Shown here: one piece after another, positions 15,899 through 24,508 of the stretch
Position numbering within the stretch: position 1 is the first letter of the stretch
How the letters are laid out: each line of letters starts with the position of its first letter
Origin: Candidatus Saccharicenans subterraneus
GTDB lineage: Bacteria; Acidobacteriota; Aminicenantia; Aminicenantales; Saccharicenantaceae
Direction: 5' to 3'
DNA: 64,000 nucleotides
Assembly (NCBI GenBank): GCA_003426165.1
Contig: QUAH01000011.1
Location: forward strand, 52,619 to 116,618
Notes under the pieces: model-generated
Told to the model about the DNA's origin: nothing
The model's input: the letters and a program-made list of their open reading frames with translations, nothing else
The model's database searches: none
Translations under genes and position numbers: made by a program

Positions 15899-18508
15899 TT
15901 ATTTTTGGCCCTGGAGCCAGGCCCGGTAAATGGCCCAGACCGCTCCCGGCCTCATGTACTTCATCGCCCGGAAGAGATTCTGCCCGTATTTTTGAGCCGG
16001 GTTATTCCAGACCTGCTCCTCCGGGTTGAGATAGGCTTCCGGAGTCTTGAAGAAATAACCCTGGCCTTCCGGGCTCCAGACCACCCGGTAAACCCCGTAG
16101 GCTGTCTGCCAGGCCTCTCTGGCCAGCCCGTGCTTCAGGCAGTTGGCCGAAAAGGCGTAGGCTGTACCCACCCAGACTTCGTCGCCCTGCTGGCTGAGGA
16201 GCTGCCGGCCCAAAGCTGACCGACCGTTGACCGCTCCCATCAGGCCGTCGCCGAAACCGGCCACGTTATTTTTGAAAATAGTGCCCAGGGCTCTCTTCAC
16301 CTGTTCCGGGCTCACTATCGGTTCCCCATCTTCCAGCCCCAGCATGCTGGCGTACCAGGCCCCGAACAGCTGGTCGGTCATGATGTCGTCGTTGTGACTG
16401 TCGATGTGAAAGTAACCTTTCTCTTCGTTCCAGAGCTTCAGGATGTCTTCCCGGCCGGCCCGGAGCCAGTCAGCATATTTCTTCTGAACTTTATCCACGC
16501 TTATACCCTCAACCTGGCTTATTCCCTTTTCCAGCAGCAAATCGCCCAGCCGGTTGGTAGCTTTAAGGGCCGCCAGCCACAGCAGGCCGACATAGGCGCT
16601 GGTGCCCTTCATGCGCCAGGTGTCGTAGGTCTGGTCGGGAATGGCTTCGTTCTGCGGGATATGAGAAACCGGGTGGCCAAACTTTTTCTCCAATGTGTCC
16701 AGGGCCAGAACCGAGGCCGAAAAAACTTCCCTTAAATAATCGGGGTCATCACGCCCCAGAGCCAGGTAATCCCTAAGGGCCCGCAGCGGGAACTTGGGGT
16801 TGAGGTCCTTCCAGACGTTCCCGTTCTGCCAGTCAAAAGCGTTGAGCACCACCCAGGGCCGGACCCGGGGCGAACCCAGGTCGTGGGGAATCATTCCCTG
16901 CTCCTTGTTGATGTTCCAGTAATAACCTTTCTTGTCTGGCGGGACCTCCTCCGGGAAGGTCTGGTTGTACTGATAGATTTTATAGGCCGGGTCCAGGAAT
17001 TTTATGGTTTGGGCAAAATACCGGATGTTCTGCCATTCCAGCTCCGGCCAGAGTTCCAGGAGCTGCCAGCAGTAGGAATCCACGTCAAAGGTCCCGTACA
17101 TCAGGTAATCGGCGCTCTCCAGGTAAGTGAAAAGACCGGTGGAGGCTTCCCAGACTCCGGTTTCCGACAGAATGTAGAGTTCGTTGAACAGGAGCTGCTT
17201 GAACCAGGGCGGAAGTCTTTTCTCGCCAAGAATCCGGGCCTGCCAGCTATCAATGGCTTTTTCCCATTCGGAAAATTTATCAAGGGCCTCAAAGGCTATC
17301 CTCAGGGCCTGCTGGCCGTCGTCACCGAAAAACTCGGTATATTTCTTGCGGTACTTGACACCCTTTTCAAATTCGTAATAGGGAAAATCCCAGCTGACGA
17401 CGAAGGGAACTTCGATTTTCTGCCCCGGTTTTAGCTTTACGGACACGGCCAGGGCCGAAGCGGTTCGGCCGCTCACCGCAGGCCTCGACGATTTGGTGGA
17501 AGGCAACCGGCCGTTGCTCGAAAAATGAACCATGACTTCCGAGCCGTCGCCGGTCGGGTCAAAATCGGTTAAGTAGGTAACCTCAACTCCAGGTATTTCC
17601 AGGGCAGCAATTCCCATCGTTCCAGAAAGGGCCGGGCCAGTCTTCAGGTCAAGCCCCTTCCGCTGAAAGATTATTCCTTTCTTCTGGCCCTCGCCCACAA
17701 ACTCGCTGAAATTACCCTGGCTCTTCTTATTCCAGACAAACTGGGTCGGGGGCACCGTCCCGCCGGGCCAGACCGCTTCCCAGCCGACCATGTTTTCCCA
17801 GGTCAGCATCAGCGAAACTTCGACTTCGGCTTTCGAAGGGTTGTGAATTATCCATTTATAAATGGCCACCGGATAGCTGCTTTCCCGGTAGTTGTGCGGA
17901 ATGACCGGCGAGAACTGGACCACGGCCAGGCGGACCGGCCAGTCTTTTTTCTTTTCAAAGGAAAAACCGCTCTTGGGATAGAGGGCAAAATAGTCGCCGC
18001 TCCCCGCAGCCAGGCCATAGTTCCAGCCCTGCAGTACTTTCTCGGGTTTATCCGCGGAGATGGTCTGAACGATTTTCTGGTTTCCTTTTTTCATGAAGAC
18101 ATGAAAAGCGTCGGCCGGCAGCCTGTCGTCGACGTACCAGCCTGATTTCAAGAACCAGTAGCGGAAGTTGCCGCTGATGGTCCATTCATAACCGCCGGAA
18201 CCCAGGCCGCCCACCGGGCAGGCACTACCCTCGGCATTATTATCAATGTTGCCGGCGGCCGCGGTCCTGCCGAATTTTTCCATCTTATAGCCAAAGGGAC
18301 GGGTAAAAGCACAGTCCGGGAAACCGGCCAGGTTGGCCGGGGCCGGTTGAAACCTGAACTCAAAGCCGGGAAGTACTGCCCTGTCCTTTTTCCCTGCCGC
18401 CTGTCCGAAACTCAGGCTGGCTGTCACGAAAAGAAAAAGGATGACCGCAACAGTCACCAGGTGATTATACTTTCTGGTTTGAAACTCAATAATGGCTTTA
18501 TTTTTCAT
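15899..18508 (-). CDS. GH116 family glycosidase (GBA2-like beta-glucosidase/glucosylceramidase family), exported
   Basis: This 869-residue protein has a signal peptide (about residues 15-36). The N-terminal beta-sandwich has the family-typical PVGGLGSGGYEW (98-109). The (alpha/alpha)6 catalytic domain contains YLESADYLMYGTFDV (from 462), WKDLNPKF (566-573) and PDQTYDTW (624-631). These align with GH116 blocks holding the catalytic Glu and Asp. GH116 members are retaining beta-glucosidases, beta-xylosidases or glucosylceramidases; some act on beta-GlcNAc. The gene ends the amino-sugar block and follows NagA by 17 bases, so the two are probably co-transcribed. That link makes a GlcNAc-containing substrate plausible but not shown. 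Confidence 0.85.
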   Translation of the reverse strand: MKNKAIIEFQTRKYNHLVTVAVILFLFVTASLSFGQAAGKKDRAVLPGFEFRFQPAPANLAGFPDCAFTRPFGYKMEKFGRTAAAGNIDNNAEGSACPVGGLGSGGYEWTISGNFRYWFLKSGWYVDDRLPADAFHVFMKKGNQKIVQTISADKPEKVLQGWNYGLAAGSGDYFALYPKSGFSFEKKKDWPVRLAVVQFSPVIPHNYRESSYPVAIYKWIIHNPSKAEVEVSLMLTWENMVGWEAVWPGGTVPPTQFVWNKKSQGNFSEFVGEGQKKGIIFQRKGLDLKTGPALSGTMGIAALEIPGVEVTYLTDFDPTGDGSEVMVHFSSNGRLPSTKSSRPAVSGRTASALAVSVKLKPGQKIEVPFVVSWDFPYYEFEKGVKYRKKYTEFFGDDGQQALRIAFEALDKFSEWEKAIDSWQARILGEKRLPPWFKQLLFNELYILSETGVWEASTGLFTYLESADYLMYGTFDVDSYCWQLLELWPELEWQNIRYFAQTIKFLDPAYKIYQYNQTFPEEVPPDKKGYYWNINKEQGMIPHDLGSPRVRPWVVLNAFDWQNGNVWKDLNPKFPLRALRDYLALGRDDPDYLREVFSASVLALDTLEKKFGHPVSHIPQNEAIPDQTYDTWRMKGTSAYVGLLWLAALKATNRLGDLLLEKGISQVEGISVDKVQKKYADWLRAGREDILKLWNEEKGYFHIDSHNDDIMTDQLFGAWYASMLGLEDGEPIVSPEQVKRALGTIFKNNVAGFGDGLMGAVNGRSALGRQLLSQQGDEVWVGTAYAFSANCLKHGLAREAWQTAYGVYRVVWSPEGQGYFFKTPEAYLNPEEQVWNNPAQKYGQNLFRAMKYMRPGAVWAIYRAWLQGQK

Positions 18509-18525
18509 TGCTCCCCTCCCCTCTT

Positions 18526-19689
18526 TTAACTTCCGGGGTAAACTTTTTTGCCCCTTAAATAAGTGGCCACGGTTTCAAAGCCGGAGTCGAAAACAGCCAG
18601 GTTGGCCAGCTTGCCGGGTTCCAGGCTGCCCATCACCCGGCCGAGCCCGACGCTTTCCGCCGGGGTCAGCGAGGCCATCCTGACCACTGCCGGCACTGGC
18701 AGCCCCGTCCAGTTGTAGACGTTTCTTATGGCCTGATTCAAGTGCAATACAGAGCCGGCCAGCACTCCCGAATCTCTGAGCCTGACCTCGGCGCCTTTCA
18801 GCACAATCTGCATATCCCCCCAGTCATAGGTACCGTCGGGAAGGCCAGAGGCCTTGAGCGAATCGGTTATCAGGCAGGTGCGTTCAGGGCCCTTGCGGAA
18901 CACGGCCAGGCGGATAAAAGAAGGATGAACATGGATGCCGTCGGTTATCAGCTCGGCATAGACCCGATCGCTGTCCAGGACCGCTCCCAGCCCGCCCGGC
19001 TCCCGGTGATGGAATTCCCGCCAGGCGTTGAAAAGATGGGTGGCGTGGTTGGCTCCGGCCGCAATGGCCCTGGTGGCTTCCTCATAGGTCGCATCCGAGT
19101 GGCCAATTGACACCACCCAGCCCAGGTCCACCATCCTGGGAATAAAATCCAGGTTGCGGCCGGCCTCGGGCGCCACGGTAATAAGAGTTTTAAGCGGACC
19201 CAGGGCAGCCTTTAGCCTCTCCAGGTCCGAACCCTGAATTTCCCTCACATACTTCGGGTCCTGGGCTCCTTTCCTTTTCAGGCTGACGTAAGGCCCTTCC
19301 AGGTGAATCCCGGCAATTTCTGAGGGAAGTTCCTCGCCCGCGGCTGCCCTGACCGTTTCAACGGCCCTGATAACGGTTTCCAGAGGCGCAGTCAGGGTGG
19401 TCGGGAAAAAGGCAGTTACCCCGCAGGCCGCCTGGTGCCCGGCTATTTTCTTAAGGCCGGCGACCTCGGCATCCATGACCTCGTGACCCAGGGCGCCGTG
19501 CAGGTGGACATCCACCAGGCCGGGTGAAACCCAGTGCCCGCTATAGTCATGGACATCGGCCGAAGGCAACTCTCTTCCCCGGCCTTCCTCCCTGACTTCT
19601 TTTATCAGGCCGCCTTCGATAACCAGTTCGCCTTTTTCAATCACCCTGTCCGGCAGGATTAAATTTCCCTTGATAATTGCTGGTTTCAT
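18526..19689 (-). CDS. nagA: N-acetylglucosamine-6-phosphate deacetylase
   Basis: This 387-residue cytoplasmic amidohydrolase converts GlcNAc-6-P to GlcN-6-P plus acetate. Family features are in order: HLHG (62-65), the metal-binding HLEGPY (Glu131), GHSDA (His197), HATHLFNA (His218), DGIHVHP (250-256) and the catalytic Asp276 in LITDS. Length is normal for NagA. The gene lies with a ROK sugar kinase, a SIS-domain isomerase, a YdjC-like deacetylase and an MFS carrier, which fits GlcNAc use. A classical NagB glucosamine-6-P deaminase is not in the window. GH116 follows directly downstream. Confidence 0.92.
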   Translation of the reverse strand: MKPAIIKGNLILPDRVIEKGELVIEGGLIKEVREEGRGRELPSADVHDYSGHWVSPGLVDVHLHGALGHEVMDAEVAGLKKIAGHQAACGVTAFFPTTLTAPLETVIRAVETVRAAAGEELPSEIAGIHLEGPYVSLKRKGAQDPKYVREIQGSDLERLKAALGPLKTLITVAPEAGRNLDFIPRMVDLGWVVSIGHSDATYEEATRAIAAGANHATHLFNAWREFHHREPGGLGAVLDSDRVYAELITDGIHVHPSFIRLAVFRKGPERTCLITDSLKASGLPDGTYDWGDMQIVLKGAEVRLRDSGVLAGSVLHLNQAIRNVYNWTGLPVPAVVRMASLTPAESVGLGRVMGSLEPGKLANLAVFDSGFETVATYLRGKKVYPGS

Positions 19690-19978
19690 ATCTTCTTTTC
19701 TCCCGGGCTAAATCTCTTAAATCACCATACAAATTTTACCACTTTTATGACGGCTCCGGTTAATCATAATTTTCGCCGCGGTGAAATCATAACGGACAAA
19801 AATTGGCTCTAATGAAAACAAGTCGAACTCCACTGGCAATCATTTTTATGCCAGAATCAAGCCGGTTAGTCAGCCAGACCAACCGACAAATAATTCCGAC
19901 TTCTGGCAGCCAGGATTGCGCTCAAACACACTGGCCTATTTGATAAACAGCTTTGCTCTGCCAGGAACACGGCTGGCT
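19690..19978. other. Intergenic space between nagA and the YdjC-like gene
   Basis: About 290 AT-rich bases without a convincing gene. On the minus strand a TAAAAT about 60 bases upstream of nagA could be a -10 box, but no good -35 stands at normal distance. Confidence 0.3.
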
Positions 19979-20860
19979 TCAATCAATTTTTATCCGGCCC
20001 TGCTCCCGGAGGTCCCGGTAGCTGAGCAGTTTTATATTCCGCCTGGCTATGACCTTCTTGACCCTCGGACTGGTTATGGCTTTGACCTCGGCCGAACGGT
20101 ATTTATAAACGTCCTTCAGGCCGTCGGGATTCAGGTCAACGATGGCCCTTTCTTCGGGCGTATCCAGCCCGGGATGAACCACCAGCAGGTAAAGACCGGG
20201 TTTGGCCGTCTGTAATTTTTCTATTAATACCTTTTCTTTAAGCTCGGGCTTGACCGCGTAGATGTCGAAAAATTCCCGGTCCTCACCGCAGTCGCCGGAA
20301 ATGGGCAGCCCGTATTCCCTGGCTATCTTCCGGACCACAGCCCGGTACTCTTCCCTGGTCTCCAGGCTGTCCATGTGGGTGTCGAGATAATCAAGGCGCA
20401 GCCCGCGGTCCAGGGCCCGGTCAACCTGGGCCCGGAGCTCTCTTTCCAACTCTTCAACCTTAGGATTATTATCCAGAAAAGCCTGGGCTGTCGGGAAGAA
20501 ATATCCGTCCTTATCAACCAGGCTGGACACCAGGTTGTAAGGCAGGACGGGGCCCCAGCGGTAATCCTGCCACTCGGCATTGACGCAGAGATGAACCCCG
20601 ACCGACCACAGCCTGTTTTCCCGGCAGCGCCGGGCTGCATCCTCAAACCAGGGCGAAGGGACGATCAGCCCTCCGGCGGTCAGTATGCCCCGGTTGAAGG
20701 CCAGTTCGAAGGCCTCGTTGGCCGAATGGGTCATCCCCATATCGTCTCCGCGGACGATAAGCTCGACGAACTGCTCCGGTTGCTGCCCGGCCCTGGCCAG
20801 GAGAATAACGAATATCACAACAGCCAGGAAAACCGGCCAGCTATTTAAGTATCTTTTCAT
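19979..20860 (-). CDS. YdjC/ChbG-family carbohydrate deacetylase, exported
   Basis: This 293-residue protein starts with a hydrophobic signal (about residues 8-26). The YdjC fold is shown by LIVRGDDMGMTHSANEAF (about 32-50, metal-binding Asp), SVGVHLCVN (about 86), YLDTHMDS (about 158) and LLVVHPG (about 225). ChbG-type enzymes remove an acetyl group from chitooligosaccharides. The export signal is unusual compared with cytoplasmic ChbG and would place the reaction in the periplasm. AGGAGG precedes the ATG. It lies between nagA and an MFS gene in the amino-sugar block. Confidence 0.82.
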   Translation of the reverse strand: MKRYLNSWPVFLAVVIFVILLARAGQQPEQFVELIVRGDDMGMTHSANEAFELAFNRGILTAGGLIVPSPWFEDAARRCRENRLWSVGVHLCVNAEWQDYRWGPVLPYNLVSSLVDKDGYFFPTAQAFLDNNPKVEELERELRAQVDRALDRGLRLDYLDTHMDSLETREEYRAVVRKIAREYGLPISGDCGEDREFFDIYAVKPELKEKVLIEKLQTAKPGLYLLVVHPGLDTPEERAIVDLNPDGLKDVYKYRSAEVKAITSPRVKKVIARRNIKLLSYRDLREQGRIKID

Positions 20861-21097
20861 CTTAACCCTCCTAACAAAAATTCTAAGGCGCTTATGCCCG
20901 GCCAGGTGGCCATCAATTCTTCATTTTCGCCAAACACACCTTACCCTTCTCTTTATATCTCATTTTCATGCTCAGAATAAATTCTAATTGAACTCTCATT
21001 CTAATCCCATTGATCTTCTCGGCCAGCATCTTCTATTCTTCCTGACCTTTTTGACTTCCTTTTTCTGATATTTTATCAATCTGGCCAGAGATCCCAT

Positions 21098-22288
21098 TCA
21101 GTTTCCAATCTTCCTCCGGATGATAATCTGCAGGACCAGTATCATGGCCAGGTTAAAGAGAGGCACCAGCAAGCCCATTTGAAGTGAATAGTCCTGGCTG
21201 ACCCGACCGATCAGCCACGGGGAGAGCATTCCGCCCACCAGTCCGGTGCTTATGGCCAGGGAAAAGGCGGTGCCTGAAAATTCCGGGAATTTTTCCCCGA
21301 TGACGGCCAGGGTGGTCGGGTAAATGGCTGCAAAGCCCAGGCCGATGAGCAGGGCAAAGACCACGGCCAGCCAGCCGGTCGGGCTTAAGATCAGGCCGGC
21401 CATCGAGACCAGGGCCACGACCACGCTCAGCATCACCACCGTCTCTCTTTTCCACAACCGGTTAAGTGCCGGGTAAAGAAAGCGACCGACGATCAGGAAA
21501 AACCAGTAGCCGGAAAGGACCAGGGCCGACTGGCTCAACCCGAAATGAAACTTCTCCCGGAAATAACTGCTGAGCCAGCCCCCGACCGAAAATTCGTTAC
21601 CCGACTGGAAAAATAAAATGAAGGCCGCCAGCCAGAGCAGGCCCGAGCTTATGATTTTTTTGACGTCCTTCAGCGGAAATCCCTGGGGTTGTTTTGGCCG
21701 GGGGAAGCTGAAGACAGTAAAAAGAATAAAAGGTATGAGGCTCAACCCGGCGGCTATCAGGATCACCGGGCGCAGGCCGAGCTGTTTCAGGAAACCACCG
21801 ATGATGAGCGGCACCAGCATGGCCCCGAAACCGAAAAACACGCCCAGAAAGTTAAGGGCGGCTGCCCGCCGACCCGGGTGGAGGTCATTGATTAGGGCAT
21901 TGCTACCGCCGTTGAGCACCCCGCCGGCCAGGCCGAGGAAGACGACCGACAGCATGACCAGCCCATAGGTCGAGGAAAAGGCCAGGCCGGTAAAGGACAA
22001 TCCGACCAGCAGGGAACCCAGGGCCAGCAGCAGCTTGAAACCGAAGCGGTCGACCACCGGCCCGAAGAATAGAGTGGCCGCCAGCATGCCCAGGTTCATG
22101 AAAAAGAAAAGGTTCCCGGCCTGAGTGCGCTGCAGGTTAAGGTTATCGATCAGCTGCGGCAGGATGGCCCCCAGGATGGCCATGACGATTCCAAAAATAA
22201 AAATGCTGGAAGAACTGGCCGCGGTCAGCTTCCGGGCCAGCCCGGAGTCGTTGGGGCCGACCTGAGTGGAACTGTTTTTAACTTCCAT
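21098..22288 (-). CDS. MFS transporter, probably for a sugar
   Basis: This 396-residue protein has about 12 hydrophobic membrane segments. The motif GPVVDRFGFKLLLALGS after segment 2 is the MFS loop-2/3 signature (G-x-x-x-D-R-x-G). It is an inner-membrane carrier, and its position upstream of the deacetylases and downstream of the SIS and ROK genes suggests uptake of GlcNAc, a chitooligosaccharide or another sugar from the block. The N-terminal ~25 residues are soluble. AGGAG lies at normal distance from the start. Substrate cannot be read from sequence. Confidence 0.8.
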   Translation of the reverse strand: MEVKNSSTQVGPNDSGLARKLTAASSSSIFIFGIVMAILGAILPQLIDNLNLQRTQAGNLFFFMNLGMLAATLFFGPVVDRFGFKLLLALGSLLVGLSFTGLAFSSTYGLVMLSVVFLGLAGGVLNGGSNALINDLHPGRRAAALNFLGVFFGFGAMLVPLIIGGFLKQLGLRPVILIAAGLSLIPFILFTVFSFPRPKQPQGFPLKDVKKIISSGLLWLAAFILFFQSGNEFSVGGWLSSYFREKFHFGLSQSALVLSGYWFFLIVGRFLYPALNRLWKRETVVMLSVVVALVSMAGLILSPTGWLAVVFALLIGLGFAAIYPTTLAVIGEKFPEFSGTAFSLAISTGLVGGMLSPWLIGRVSQDYSLQMGLLVPLFNLAMILVLQIIIRRKIGN

Positions 22289-22360
22289 GCCAAACTCCTT
22301 TCTTTCTCCGCCTTCTTTCGGGCACCTTTCCGGTCCCTTCCAGGCTTTTCAACCAGGGAA

Positions 22361-23188
22361 TTACCTTTTCGGTTTGCGTTTCTTTGAGCTTTTTTGGTAA
22401 ACCGCAGAAGAGCTTTTTTCAGTTAAGTTCCGGGGAGCCGGCCGGCCGTAGAAAAATTCGGTAAAAGCCTGGTAGACCCGGTCGTTATGGTCTGGAGCCA
22501 CCCCGGGGACGTTGGGCGAAACAAAGGTCGGCGGGAGCTTCCCCTGCCGGGCCAGGATGGCTCCGGCTTCGGCCAGCAGGGCCATGGCCACCGAGACAGC
22601 AGCCACGGTTGACCCGGCCGCGATTTTTTCCGGCTTCCCGACATCGACCAGGGCATCCTCGGGCGGGGTGCAGTTGTCGATGGCCACGTCGGCTAACTCG
22701 GACAGAAACTTCCCGGAGGAATGGGCCGGCCTGGAAACCTTCAGGTTCTGATGGCTGGAAACCGTTATTACCTTAAGGCCGCGGTTCCTGGCTTCCAGGG
22801 CCACTTCGATCGGGGCAGCGTTACGCCCGCCGTGGGAAAAAACAATTACCGCATCTCCGGGTTGAAGGGAATAGCTCTGCAGGAAAATGCGGGCATATCC
22901 CTCTTTCCGCTCTATCCAGAGCAATTCACGCGCCCCCCCGGGTCCGATGACGTTATGCCACATCAGCCGGGGGTCATATAGCGGGTAGAAGCCCACAAAG
23001 CTGCCATAGCGGGGAAAGACATCCATTACCGGAATGACCGAATGCCCGCTGCCAAAAAGGTAAACACGATGGCCGGAAGCTATGGCTTCGGCCACGATTT
23101 TCCCGGCCCTTTTTATTTTCATCATCTGGGTCTTCTGAATTTTGCCGATTAGTTTCTGGACTTTTTCCAGGTATTTTTCAGCCGACAT
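22361..23188 (-). CDS. SIS-domain sugar-phosphate isomerase/binding protein
   Basis: This 275-residue cytoplasmic protein carries a single SIS domain (about residues 35-200). The phosphosugar loop VYLFGSGHSVIPVMD is near residue 42, and VIVFSHGGRNAAPIEVALEARNRG is near residue 115. It is of the single-domain type often annotated as sugar isomerase or UPF0309. The context (nagA, ROK kinase) makes an isomerase or deaminase step on an amino-sugar phosphate an attractive guess; it could replace the missing NagB. The basic C-terminal tail (KKRKPKR) is not part of the domain. An intrinsic terminator separates it from the upstream kinase gene. Confidence 0.75.
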   Translation of the reverse strand: MSAEKYLEKVQKLIGKIQKTQMMKIKRAGKIVAEAIASGHRVYLFGSGHSVIPVMDVFPRYGSFVGFYPLYDPRLMWHNVIGPGGARELLWIERKEGYARIFLQSYSLQPGDAVIVFSHGGRNAAPIEVALEARNRGLKVITVSSHQNLKVSRPAHSSGKFLSELADVAIDNCTPPEDALVDVGKPEKIAAGSTVAAVSVAMALLAEAGAILARQGKLPPTFVSPNVPGVAPDHNDRVYQAFTEFFYGRPAPRNLTEKSSSAVYQKSSKKRKPKR

Positions 23189-23240
23189 TTTCTTTCTCCT
23201 TTACTTTCATTCTGCCAGGGCTCTTCTTCCCTCGCCACTT

Positions 23241-23270
23241 AAATAAAAACCCGCAAGACCTGCCTGCGGG
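23241..23270 (-). terminator. Rho-independent terminator after the ROK kinase gene
   Basis: On the minus strand, stem CCCGCA and TGCGGG (23250-23270, 9-base loop) is followed by TTTTTATTT (23241-23249). It lies 42 bases past the ROK stop codon and upstream of the SIS gene. Confidence 0.8.
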
Positions 23271-23311
23271 GAAAAACAGGCCCCGGGAAAAAAGTTCAAG
23301 GCCCTCTTCTC

Positions 23312-24337
23312 TCATGCCCTCGATTCCCATTTATCAAACTGTTGTATCTCCAGCCAGGCCGAACGGGCGCAACCGTAAAGAGCCGCCTCCTGGCCAAGGG
23401 TCGAGAGGACCAGTTCGACCCTGCGCGCGGCCAGGGGTTGAGCCCAGGGCTTGAATTTTTCTTTAACCGGTTCAAAGAACAGGTCAGGCGACAGAAAAAG
23501 GCCGCCGCCCAAAACCACCACTTCAGGATTAAAGGTAGAAACCAGGTTGGCCACTCCCATGGCCAGGTAATGCTGAATTTCCTCGACCAGCTTTAGGGCT
23601 TCGGACCGGCCCTGTCGGGCAGCCTGGCAGACCACCTCCACGGCTGCCGCCGGGTCTGGCTGCTGGCCTGGCTGAGATGGCCACAACTCAGGATGAGCAG
23701 ACAGAAGGGCCAGGGCCTTTCTGGCCAGGGCTCCTCCCGAGGCTTCCCACTCAAAACAGCCGGAATTTTCATACCCGGGTTTGAACTCCGGGTTCAGGGC
23801 CAGCCAGCCGACCGCCCCGGCCAGGTCAGCTTCCCCGTGGACGATTACCCCCTCGGCCATGATACCGGCGCCAATGCCGGTGCCGACCGCCAGGTAGATA
23901 ACATTTTTCTTGTTCCTGGCCGCACCCTTCCAGGTTTCACCGAGGACATAAGCCGTGCGGTCGCTGACCGCTACCAGCGGGCAGTGGACATGTTTTTTAA
24001 GATGCCTGACCAGTTGAAAATCTTTCCAGCCTGAAATGTTGGGGGCCCAGACCAGGCCGGTATGCGGGTTGACCACGCCAGGAACGCACAAACCAACCGC
24101 TCCGAGCTTCCGGCCACGCCTTCCAGCTTCGGCTTCAAGTTGATAGTAAAGGGAAATCACCTGGTCCAGAACGGCCTGCCCCCCTTCCGTCCTGACCCGG
24201 ACCCTGGACCTGAACAGTACCCGCCCGGACCGGCTGACCAGGCCCGTGGCAATCTTGGTGCCACCGATATCGATGGCCCCAACCAGGAGTTCCGAATTTC
24301 GGTGAGTCTGGCTTTTCTTTCTCTGTGTCTTTGGCAT
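23312..24337 (-). CDS. ROK family sugar kinase (glucokinase/N-acetylglucosamine kinase type)
   Basis: This 341-residue cytoplasmic kinase has the ATP-binding phosphate-1 motif AIDIGGTKIATG (17-28) and the catalytic region in the NISGWKDF segment with a later ASDRTAY-like block. VGTGIGAGIM (about 151) and VVLGGGLF (about 275) are further ROK motifs. There is no N-terminal helix-turn-helix, so this is the kinase branch of the family. The usual zinc motif CxCGxxGCxE is degenerate: only SGCFEWEASG remains, with a single Cys. Given nagA in the same block it may phosphorylate GlcNAc, but glucose or ManNAc cannot be excluded. Confidence 0.85.
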   Translation of the reverse strand: MPKTQRKKSQTHRNSELLVGAIDIGGTKIATGLVSRSGRVLFRSRVRVRTEGGQAVLDQVISLYYQLEAEAGRRGRKLGAVGLCVPGVVNPHTGLVWAPNISGWKDFQLVRHLKKHVHCPLVAVSDRTAYVLGETWKGAARNKKNVIYLAVGTGIGAGIMAEGVIVHGEADLAGAVGWLALNPEFKPGYENSGCFEWEASGGALARKALALLSAHPELWPSQPGQQPDPAAAVEVVCQAARQGRSEALKLVEEIQHYLAMGVANLVSTFNPEVVVLGGGLFLSPDLFFEPVKEKFKPWAQPLAARRVELVLSTLGQEAALYGCARSAWLEIQQFDKWESRA

Positions 24338-24508
24338 TTTTATAACCCGTTTCTCCTTTCTAATTACCCTTTTTAATTATCCTGCTTAATTTATCCGGAA
24401 CCACGAGCAAACAATACTTAAATGGTTATTACCATGTCAGCCGGGCGAATGGCTTCTTCCGATCGTCTCGTGTTCCCACAATTATCAAAGGCCAGTCCAT
24501 AAACCATC

